DNA from: an uncultured Thalassolituus sp. | GTDB taxonomy: Bacteria > Pseudomonadota > Gammaproteobacteria > Pseudomonadales > Oceanobacteraceae | Direction: 5' to 3' | Assembly (NCBI GenBank): GCA_913054055.1 | Contig: CAJXIT010000136.1 | Location: 1 to 8,779 of the forward strand | Length of the DNA stretch: 8,779 nucleotides | Shown here: piece by piece, positions 1-7,000 of the stretch | How the letters are laid out: every line of letters starts with the position of its first letter | Numbering within the stretch: the first letter of the stretch is position 1 | The notes under the pieces: model-generated | What the model was told of the DNA's origin: nothing | The model's database searches: none | Seen by the model: the letters and a program-made list of their open reading frames with translations, nothing else | Translations under genes and position numbers: made by a program

Positions 1-1061
1 GCAACCAACTCGGTAATACGGTCTCGACTAAACCCTTCTTTATAAAAATAAATGGCTGTTTCTAAATCCGGTTGAAAGTCTTCCGCGACTTCATGAATGA
101 TTTTTGTCATAGCCGACCAGTAAATTTTGTTATGAACTAGATCGACTTCCCAAGCACCTATGCGGCCTTGCTGGCTCATGGATTCTAATAATTGCTGTTG
201 TCTATTAAGGCTTTTATCAATGTTGTAACGTGTAAGTTCATTCCCTATCCATTGCGCGATCAATTGAATCAAACTGAAATCATTGCTGCTAAAAGCTCGC
301 TCTGTAATCTCTGGGCCCGAAAAGTTCAATGTGCCATACCGCATCCCTTTAACGATTAAAGGAGTACCAATATAACTTTCTAAACCAAAATCGATATAAC
401 AAGGATGATCTTTTATTTCACTGGTACCAGCATGATTATAGGCAGTTGGTCCATTGGCATTCAGTGTATGAATACAATACGTGCCATTTACATCAAAACT
501 ATCACCTGGTGAGATCTCTCCATTTGGTGTGTGGGAATACTCAACCGTGTATTTGTCACCAACAATATGACTGACCAATGCTAAGGGTAAATCAAATGCA
601 TCGCTGCCCAGCTTAAGTAAACCGTTAATTTTATCGGTTAGTGGCAGCGCATTATTTGAGGTGATGGTATGGATATCTTGAAGCACTTCAATTGTGCGGT
701 TTTCTTCAGTATTGTCTTGGAAGCACACATAGAAGCCAATGACCTTGCTGTCTTGGACATCAGGAAAATACGAAATAGAAATATAGCGAACCCCTAATCT
801 AAGAAAGGGCACATAATCTTGAATGGAAGATGGCTTACCCGATATGGCTTGTTGCCAATAGGGAGCCAATTTATCCGCTGCATCTTGACCGAATATTTCA
901 GACACATTTCGGTCCAATATATCTGTTTCTGGCAGGCCTAACCATTTTGCTAGACCTTCATTTATACCTTGAAACTGGCGCTCATTATTCAGATATGCCC
1001 AATTAATGGACATGGACTCAATAATTTTACCCAGAGCGGTGGTATTTAATGACTTACCCAT
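1..1061 (-). CDS. PAS-GAF-PAS sensory protein, N-terminal part (cut by left edge)
   Basis: This reading frame is open from an ATG at 1061 to the left edge, giving 353 residues with no stop. Residues about 10-120 look like a PAS domain ending in a PAC-like strand (IGFYVCFQDNTEEN). Residues about 128-280 are a typical GAF domain: the stretch with Y195-C196, H219-P220-C221-Y222 and the strand ESYIGTPLIVKG is characteristic. A second PAS domain starts near residue 298 (GRIGAWEVDL, then YWS and FYKEG further on) and is cut off. Proteins with this start are normally cytoplasmic signalling proteins ending in a histidine kinase, GGDEF or GGDEF-EAL output. That output lies outside the window, so the reaction cannot be named. 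No transmembrane segment is seen in the visible part. The start is supported by AAGGAT at 1067-1072, six bases upstream, and by an in-frame TGA a few codons further upstream. The domain calls are confident; the output domain is unknown. Confidence 0.88.
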   Translation of the reverse strand, partial: MGKSLNTTALGKIIESMSINWAYLNNERQFQGINEGLAKWLGLPETDILDRNVSEIFGQDAADKLAPYWQQAISGKPSSIQDYVPFLRLGVRYISISYFPDVQDSKVIGFYVCFQDNTEENRTIEVLQDIHTITSNNALPLTDKINGLLKLGSDAFDLPLALVSHIVGDKYTVEYSHTPNGEISPGDSFDVNGTYCIHTLNANGPTAYNHAGTSEIKDHPCYIDFGLESYIGTPLIVKGMRYGTLNFSGPEITERAFSSNDFSLIQLIAQWIGNELTRYNIDKSLNRQQQLLESMSQQGRIGAWEVDLVHNKIYWSAMTKIIHEVAEDFQPDLETAIYFYKEGFSRDRITELV

Positions 1062-1110
1062 TAGACATCCTTGTTGACATCAAATGCTCCTATGACAGAA
1101 CTATCCTTTC

Positions 1111-1139
1111 AGTATAGCCATCACAGCTTTATCTCCAGA
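1111..1139 (-). promoter_or_regulatory. Weak candidate promoter for the PAS-GAF-PAS gene
   Basis: Read on the minus strand, TCTGGA (1134-1139) and TATACT (1111-1116) are separated by 17 bases and lie about 50 bases upstream of the ATG. The -10 box is good but the -35 matches poorly. The rest of the 132-base gap (1062-1193) shows no convincing terminator for the upstream oxidoreductase gene, so the two genes could also be partly co-transcribed. Confidence 0.25.
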
Positions 1140-1193
1140 TTTAATCACACATTTAACCGGTAAAATAACTTGCCGGAATATACACCCTTATAC

Positions 1194-2216
1194 TTATTCC
1201 TCTATATTTAGAACCACCTTGCCAATACTCTGCCCCTCTCTCAGGCAATGAAGGGCATCATGGGCCCTATCAAATGGATATTCATGACCCACATACGGGG
1301 CAGATATTTGATAATCTTGCATCCGCTGAATCAGCTCTGTTAAGTAGTCCACCTGCTGCCACAGCCAAATTAGATTAAATGCCATCACGGATTTATTCTC
1401 ACTTATCATGTCCATGACATCGTATTTAGGCCGTTTTAAAAATTGCCATGCGGCTTTTAAATAGTTGGGACGGTTCTTACCTGGGGTAAACTCTGCTGCC
1501 CCAAAGACAACCAGTCGCCCCATGGGTTTTAACGCATTAAAACTGGCCTGCTGCACCGCCCCACCAATACCATCTAACACCAAATCAAACTGACGTTTTT
1601 CTTGTGATAATTGATGGTCAAAGTGTTTTTGGCGCACATATACCTCAGTGAACCCCAAAGTCTTTAAGAACTCCGCTTTGGTTGGCGACCCCACGGTTCC
1701 AATCGGGTTGGCTCCCATGGCTTTTACAAGCTTCATGGCCTGTAAGCCAACACCGCCTGCCGCGCTATGTATCAGAACATTTTGGTTGGCTTTAATATTA
1801 CCCAGCTCAGTCAATGCATAAAACGCCGTTAATGTCTGAACCAAGTAAGCAGCCCCCTGCTGAAAACTCCAATCTTTAGGTAATGGTGTTAAGTATTCAG
1901 GCTCAATATCTATCTTGCTGGCATAACCTCCAAAGCGGGTTACTCCCATGACAACATCACCCACTTTATATGTGTGCTCAGAGCCTGTTTCGGCCACTTC
2001 AATAACTTCACCACTGAATTCCAAACCTGGAATAAAGGCCCCTTGAGGCGTAGCGTTATAAAGCCCTGTGATGGCAAATATATCGGCAAAATTGAGACCC
2101 ACTGATCTAACCTGTATACGGATCTTTCCATTGGCCAATTTGAGCATGGTCTGCTCATGAAGCTTTAATCGGTCTATAGCACCGGCTTTGGGGGTGTGCC
2201 ATACAGTTCGTTTCAT
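1194..2216 (-). CDS. Zinc-free MDR oxidoreductase, quinone reductase / VAT-1-like
   Basis: A 340-residue medium-chain dehydrogenase/reductase, full length for the family. The N-terminal GroES-like catalytic fold covers residues 1 to about 120, with the GLNFADIFAITGLY motif (40-53) and PGLEFSGEV (63-71) typical of quinone oxidoreductases. The Rossmann domain covers about 125-265, with the nucleotide-binding loop SAAGGVG at 151-157. The cysteine/histidine zinc ligands of alcohol dehydrogenases are absent. The C-terminal ISENKSVMAFNLIWLW (271-286) closely resembles the VAT-1 homologue branch. The expected activity is NAD(P)H-dependent reduction of quinones or other electrophilic carbonyls in the cytoplasm; the substrate is unknown. 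The ATG start has only a weak ribosome site (GAG in AATAGAGCCC), but the N-terminus aligns well with the family. The gene is divergent from the hisA-like gene across 163 bases and is probably transcribed alone or with the PAS gene downstream. Confidence 0.9.
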   Translation of the reverse strand: MKRTVWHTPKAGAIDRLKLHEQTMLKLANGKIRIQVRSVGLNFADIFAITGLYNATPQGAFIPGLEFSGEVIEVAETGSEHTYKVGDVVMGVTRFGGYASKIDIEPEYLTPLPKDWSFQQGAAYLVQTLTAFYALTELGNIKANQNVLIHSAAGGVGLQAMKLVKAMGANPIGTVGSPTKAEFLKTLGFTEVYVRQKHFDHQLSQEKRQFDLVLDGIGGAVQQASFNALKPMGRLVVFGAAEFTPGKNRPNYLKAAWQFLKRPKYDVMDMISENKSVMAFNLIWLWQQVDYLTELIQRMQDYQISAPYVGHEYPFDRAHDALHCLREGQSIGKVVLNIEE

Positions 2217-2379
2217 TTGATGGGCTCTATTATTTTAATCAATATAGCCACTATGCTATCTGACCCATAACAACAAGCAAGATTGATCTATTTAACATAT
2301 AAAAGAAAGCATCCGCAGCTTGTCGATTCAGACACGTTTAAGGGTATAATGCATGCGCACTTTTTAACGAGATACTGTT
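2217..2379. promoter_or_regulatory. Divergent intergenic region between the oxidoreductase and hisA-like genes
   Basis: This gap must hold start signals for both strands. On the minus side a possible -10 (TATATT, plus-strand 2241-2246) lies about 24 bases before the oxidoreductase ATG, but no good -35 is visible. It overlaps a short inverted repeat, ATAGC (2244-2248) and GCTAT (2255-2259), that could be an operator half-site pair or chance. The plus-strand promoter is listed separately. No attenuator-like leader peptide with histidine codons and no riboswitch-like structure is apparent. Confidence 0.45.
2320..2350 (+). promoter_or_regulatory. Sigma-70-type promoter for the hisA-like/alkB operon
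   Basis: A perfect TATAAT lies at 2345-2350 and a partial -35, TTGTCG, at 2320-2325. The spacer is 19 bases, slightly long. An AT-rich tract (TATTTAACATATAAAAG, from about 2289) precedes it. Transcription would begin near 2357, leaving a leader of only about 20-25 bases before the TTG start, too short for classical his attenuation. Confidence 0.55.
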
Positions 2380-3138
2380 TTGACTAAATTCCGCCCTTGC
2401 ATTGATCTACACGAAGGTAAAGTAAAACAAATTGTCGGTGGCAGCCTTAACGATCAAGGTGCTGATACCAATTTTATTAGTGATTACAACAGTGCCCACT
2501 ACGCCAAATTATATAAAGACCATAATTTAACTGGCGGACATGTCATTGCCCTAGGTCCAAACAATCAAGAAGCCGTGTTAGAAGCCTTGGCCCAATGGCC
2601 AAATGGTTTGCAGTTTGGCGGCGGTGTGAATGTTGATAATGCGCTTGACTATATTAAAGCCGGCGCCAGCCACGTTATTGTGACATCAGCCCTGTTTGAG
2701 AATAATGAATTTAGTTTTTCCAAACTTGAAGAGATTAAAAACGCGGTAGGTAAAGAACACTTAATCTTGGACTTAAGCTGTCGTAAGACATCAACCGGAT
2801 GGAACATCGCAACCAACCGCTGGCAAACCATCACAAAAACACAAATCACCGCTGACACCCTATCTGAATTATCATCCCATTGTGCTGAGTTTTTAATTCA
2901 CGCAGCGGATGTTGAAGGCTTGCAAGCGGGCATTGATAAAGAGCTTGTTACATTCTTAGGTGAACACGCCACTATCCCTGTTACTTATGCTGGCGGCGCA
3001 CGTTCTTTAGAAGATTTAAAAGAAGTGCATGCGCTTTCCAATGGTAAAGTGGATTTAACCATTGGCAGTGCACTGGATATTTTTGGCGGCAATGGTGTCA
3101 CCCTAGATGAATGCATTGAATGGAATCAGCAGGCTTAA
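2380..3138 (+). CDS. hisA: Eukaryotic-type HisA: ProFAR isomerase (HIS6-like)
   Basis: A 252-residue (beta/alpha)8-barrel protein predicted to convert ProFAR to PRFAR, the fourth step of histidine synthesis, in the cytoplasm. It resembles yeast HIS6 rather than bacterial HisA. Shared blocks (yeast from memory) include the MTKF start with CIDLHEGKVKQIVGG (7-21), YAKLYKD (41-47), LGPNN (58-62), DLSCRKT (131-137), EFLIHAADVEG (170-180), YAGGARS (203-209), GKVDLT (222-227) and LDIFGGN (232-238). D9 and D131 sit where HisA enzymes have their two catalytic aspartates. GGGVN (80-84) and AGGAR (204-208) are phosphate-binding loops. The start is a TTG: a stop codon lies five codons upstream, no earlier start exists, and the first residues match yeast. 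A weak GAGA lies about nine bases before it. It stands apart from other his genes and is followed after 13 bases by alkB. It could replace, or duplicate, a canonical HisA. Confidence 0.93.
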   Translation: MTKFRPCIDLHEGKVKQIVGGSLNDQGADTNFISDYNSAHYAKLYKDHNLTGGHVIALGPNNQEAVLEALAQWPNGLQFGGGVNVDNALDYIKAGASHVIVTSALFENNEFSFSKLEEIKNAVGKEHLILDLSCRKTSTGWNIATNRWQTITKTQITADTLSELSSHCAEFLIHAADVEGLQAGIDKELVTFLGEHATIPVTYAGGARSLEDLKEVHALSNGKVDLTIGSALDIFGGNGVTLDECIEWNQQA

Positions 3139-3151
3139 TCTTTTATAGGTC

Positions 3152-3787
3152 ATGAGCGATTTATTTTCTGATCAACAAACACTAAAACAGGTGGTGGCGC
3201 CAGGCATCACCTTATTAAAACGTTACGCTTCAACCACTGAATTAATGCCTTTGATTCAGCAAATAAAAACACAATCCCCTTTACGACACATGGGCACTTC
3301 CATGGGCCATAACATGCGAGTATCCAGTACCAACTGCGGCAACTTAGGGGGCTATAGTGATGACTTAGGTTACCGTTATTTAAAAAATGACCCATTGACC
3401 CAACAAGCTTGGCCAAGCATGCCATCCGCATTTAAACACTTGGCTATAAATGCTGCGATGGAAGCAGGCATTTTAAACTTCAACCCGGATAGCTGTTTAA
3501 TCAACCATTACCCCATAGGCATATCAATGGGCAGCCACCAAGATAAAGAAGAAAGGGACTTCAGCTGGCCAATCGTTTCTGTATCCATGGGATTATCAGC
3601 TGTATTTCAAATTTTTGGTAAAACACGCAGTGGCGTTGAATTAGAAATACTTTTAGAAGATGGTGATGTATTAATTTTAGCAGGGCCAGCTCGACTTTAT
3701 TACCACGGCGTAAAGCCCGTTAAAGCCGATTTAATGCAACCTAACCTGACTGATCGATACAATATGACATTTAGACAGGCGCGCTAA
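3152..3787 (+). CDS. alkB: AlkB, alpha-ketoglutarate/Fe(II)-dependent nucleic acid demethylase
   Basis: A 211-residue protein, close to the 216 of E. coli AlkB and alignable to it from the first residues (MSDLF versus MLDLF). It oxidatively removes alkyl groups such as 1-methyladenine and 3-methylcytosine from DNA and RNA, using iron, oxygen and 2-oxoglutarate. The iron ligands are visible as H129 and D131 (SHQDK) and H185 (YYHG). The 2-oxoglutarate-binding arginines are R202 and R208 in DRYNMTFRQAR. The substrate-lid region with TNCG (60-63) and the PIVSVSMGL strand (140-148) are also typical. All catalytic residues are present, so it should be active. It lies 13 bases after the hisA-like gene with only a weak ribosome site (AGG), so translation is probably coupled. 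No Ada-type partner is seen in the window, so regulation by the adaptive response cannot be inferred. Confidence 0.95.
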   Translation: MSDLFSDQQTLKQVVAPGITLLKRYASTTELMPLIQQIKTQSPLRHMGTSMGHNMRVSSTNCGNLGGYSDDLGYRYLKNDPLTQQAWPSMPSAFKHLAINAAMEAGILNFNPDSCLINHYPIGISMGSHQDKEERDFSWPIVSVSMGLSAVFQIFGKTRSGVELEILLEDGDVLILAGPARLYYHGVKPVKADLMQPNLTDRYNMTFRQAR

Positions 3788-3966
3788 TATTTTGATATTT
3801 TATTTAGTCATAAACATTCATTTATTATGCTGTTTATCTCTAACCTTTATTACTAAAAACCTGCTTTTTTCTACGACTTAAAATCCAGGACTAATTTTTA
3901 AGGTTTAATCCCGCGTTCTTAGCGTAACTCATTCTAATAAACCAATCTTTAATCCTCTCATATTTA

Positions 3967-3999
3967 TTACAACACCTTGTTGTAACCCAACTTTTTTTT
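3967..3999 (+). terminator. Possible terminator or operator: 8-bp inverted repeat followed by T8
   Basis: TTACAACA (3967-3974) and TGTTGTAA (3978-3985) form a perfect 8-bp inverted repeat with a 3-base loop (CCT), followed after six bases by eight T residues (3992-3999). The stem is AT-rich and the T-run is set back, so it is an imperfect intrinsic terminator for the hisA-alkB operon. An alternative 4-bp stem GTTG/CAAC abuts the T-run directly. The symmetric 19-base site could instead bind a dimeric regulator of the lipoprotein gene. Confidence 0.35.
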
Positions 4000-4056
4000 A
4001 TCTTCTTTTAATCTTTCAAGAGGAACCCGTTCACACCTAGACTGCAAAGTGGTACC

Positions 4057-4062
4057 AAAGGA
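4057..4062 (+). promoter_or_regulatory. Ribosome binding site that fixes the lipoprotein start at 4070
   Basis: AAAGGA sits seven bases before the ATG at 4070. The frame also contains an upstream GTG at 4049, but using it would place seven residues (MVPKDYN) ahead of a perfect lipoprotein signal and would put this ribosome site inside the gene. Confidence 0.8.
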
Positions 4063-4069
4063 TTACAAT

Positions 4070-7000
4070 ATGAAACTGATTGTAACGTTATTGCTGTTTA
4101 GCTTTTTAGCGGGTTGCGGCAGTGACAGTTCAGATGGCAGTGCCTCCACAACGGATAGCCGTGTTTTAGATGAACACGCCTGCCTTGATGGCACTTGGCT
4201 GGCCGTTTCTCGTAATATCAAAGTTCACAACGTTAATTATCCCGTGGCCACTGACCGTATTTTTGTTGTCATTTCAGGCCAAAGCAATATCAGCCACTTA
4301 ACACGTGTCAGTGAGTTTCAAACCAGTTACGCTGGAGACGGACTACGTTCATGGACACATAAAGGCAACATGACCGAAGATGTTCATGCCGACCGCTGGT
4401 TAGCCACATTCGGAAAAAATGAAAGCGCTCAAAAAGGCATTTTAGTCACACAAGATGCCTGTCGCAGTCACTACCATGGTGATGTGAATGACAGTGCACT
4501 GCCCGCCTGTAATGATTCGCAATTATACGAACGCAATACTCAGATCACACTAGACTGCAGCGGTGATGTGGGCCTAATGACCATGGAAAATGCCAAAGCC
4601 AGTATCAACTATCAAAGAATAAATGAAGAAGAAGAACTCGTTGCCGTTACTGAAACAGATGCCCCACCACCTGCCCCAGTTGATTTAATTGAACCAGACG
4701 AGTTAGAGGACATTTTAGAAGAAGAACTGGCACAACAAAATGATGATTCTGAAGACCCATTAACTCAGGACGAAATTGATCAGATCATCGATGAAATAAG
4801 CAAAGAGATTGATGAAGAGGATGCTAATCCGCTCACACCTGATGACACCAGCACGCCAACCGAACCACCTCCAGTGGATGACATCGATCCAATTGAACCG
4901 CCAGATCCAAGAGACATTGATTCTGATGGGGATGGGGTAAAAGACGCATTTGATGCATTCCCATTTGATCCAAATGAAACCCACGATTTTGATCAAGATT
5001 CCATTGGCAATAATGCAGACTCTGATGATGATAATGATGGTGTCAGCGACACTCTGGATGCATTCCCATTAGACCCATATGAAACCTTAGATACAGATGG
5101 GGACACCATAGGGAATGAAGCTGACCTAGATGATGATGGCGACGGTGTATTTGATGAAATTGAAGCGCTAATCGGCACTAATCCATTACTGTTCGACACC
5201 GATGGGGATTTCGTCAGCGATGGGATTGATGTATTCCCTCTTGACCCATCTGAATCAATGGATACAGATGGTGATAGCGTTGGTGATAATGCCGATGCAT
5301 TCCCTGATGACCCAACTGAACACACCGATAGCGATGGTGATGGTGTTGGTGACAATTCAGACGCATTCCCATTGGATGCAACAGAAAGCACTGACAGTGA
5401 TGGAGATGGTGTGGGCGATAATGCCGATGCTTTCCCTTACGATGCTAATGAATCCGCCGACAGCGACGGCGATGGCGTAGGCGACAATGCAGACGCATTC
5501 CCATTGGATGCGACAGAAAGCGCTGACAGTGATGGAGATGGTGTGGGCGATAATGCCGATGTTTTTCCTTACGATGCTAATGAATCCGCTGACAGCGATG
5601 AGGATGGTGTAGGCGACAATGCAGACGCATTCCCCTATGACGCTACTGAATCTGTTGACAGTGACGGAGATGGCGTAGGCGACAACTCAGACGCGTTCCC
5701 ACACGATGCGACTGAAAGCCTTGATAGCGATGGTGATGGCGTGGGAGACAATTCTGATCCATTCCCATTTGATGCCAGTGAAACTTCTGATTTTGACGGC
5801 GATGGTATAGGTGACAATGCCGATACTGATGACGACAATGATGGTGTTCTCGATGTTGATGACCCCGCGCCATTTGATGACACCATTCCTGGAGACCCTG
5901 AACCCGCAGAGGCATTTGCCACTCAAGACTTGCAAAGCTTTTACACTGGGCAAAACTGGTACCTAACTGATTTCGGTTTACCTGAAGAACCTACTCGTTC
6001 TGACTATCTAGATGAGGATGGCAATATCTTATTTGATATCCGCTGGACCAAACGCACTCGCAATTTATTGGCCGATCGCTTGGGCTATGACCGTGATGAA
6101 ATGACCCATGAATTGGCCGCCCTACTTTGCCCACCACAAATAGAAGTGGGCAAGGCCAGTGTGTACGGCGCGGGTCCTTCAGAAAATATGATCGCCGAAT
6201 TAGACACTGACTTGTATCACTGCAACATCAGCGGAAACGAACCCGCTAATGTGCGTATTCGTTCATTTATCCCAACAAAGGTGGGTTATGAATACACTGT
6301 CAGTGCACAATATCAAATGCGCGATTACAATATGCCAAATAATGCCTATCGTCATTTTGTTATGAGATTTGGTCGTACCGCCGAACACTTTGAGCCTGTC
6401 TTTGGCGCGTTTACTGAAGCGAAAATTGAAATCGTCGCCACTCGTCAATTTAGCCGTTTAGTGCTCAGAGATAATGGACTGCCTGACAGCTATGGTATTT
6501 TAGTTGATGACATTCAGGTAACTGAATTAGGTAAAGCAGAAAACTACGATGCTTGTGCAGAATTATTTGATGTGAAATCGAAAGGCTTTAGAAAATGCAT
6601 CTCAGGGGAAGTAGATACTGAGCAAAGCTGTTCCATGGAGAGTTTACAAGTAAGCGCCTATCAACCCGGCCCCAAAGTGGATGAAAGCAGACAAAATACA
6701 AACAATGCATTTGTGCTTGAAGATTCGGTTCAAGGCAGTATCAATTTCCTTTCACTGGGTAAAAAAGGCAAATTAAAAGTCAGCTGCTACATAGACGATT
6801 ACTTAGCCACTTACCCAATTTACAACAAACAGTTAAGCTTCAGAGAAATTTCGTGGGGCAATGCCACACCGGATAGCTACCCAGAACAAGCCAGAGTCAA
6901 AGTGCAATTAAGTCACTGCCTAGATGACCGAGCTAACGGCACCAACCATTTAGGATTAGTCAGCACCAACGAAAGCTTCAGCTATCACTTTACTGAAAGT

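Larger units (their letters stand above)
3788..4069 (+). other. AT-rich intergenic region before the TSP3 lipoprotein gene
   Basis: This 282-base gap between alkB and the lipoprotein start has no credible coding frame. It holds the inverted repeat and T-run listed separately. A very weak promoter candidate uses TTGTTG (3977-3982) and TATCTT (3999-4004) with 16 bases between. A second, AT-only inverted repeat (CTTAAAA and TTTTAAG, about 3878-3903) is too weak to be called a terminator. The lipoprotein gene is probably transcribed on its own. Confidence 0.5.

Noticed and set aside
1157..1176. CCGG-N12-CCGG hairpin as terminator of the oxidoreductase gene
   Set aside because: The stem is only four base pairs, flanking bases do not pair and no T-run follows on the minus strand.
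2649..2858. Minus-strand reading frame inside the hisA-like gene (and likewise 3207-3431 inside alkB, 1940-2158 inside the oxidoreductase gene)
   Set aside because: Each lies wholly within a well-supported gene in another frame and shows no recognisable protein features.
3878..3903. CTTAAAA/TTTTAAG inverted repeat after alkB as an intrinsic terminator
   Set aside because: The stem is almost purely A-T with a 12-base loop and no T-run following it, so it would be unstable.
4049..4069. GTG at 4049 as the lipoprotein start
   Set aside because: The ATG at 4070 has AAAGGA at the right distance and gives a textbook lipoprotein signal peptide; the GTG start would bury both.
4993..5391. Serine/proline-rich minus-strand reading frame opposite the TSP3 repeats (a similar one lies at 5635-5922, with overlapping frames down to about 5953)
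   Set aside because: These frames are by-products of the repeated GAT/GAC-rich codons on the plus strand, which never give stops in the opposite frame. They have no ribosome sites and low-complexity products.
5261..5788. Regularly spaced 66-bp repeats as a CRISPR array
   Set aside because: The units are contiguous and lie in frame inside a long gene encoding a known calcium-binding motif. There are no unique spacers and no cas genes.
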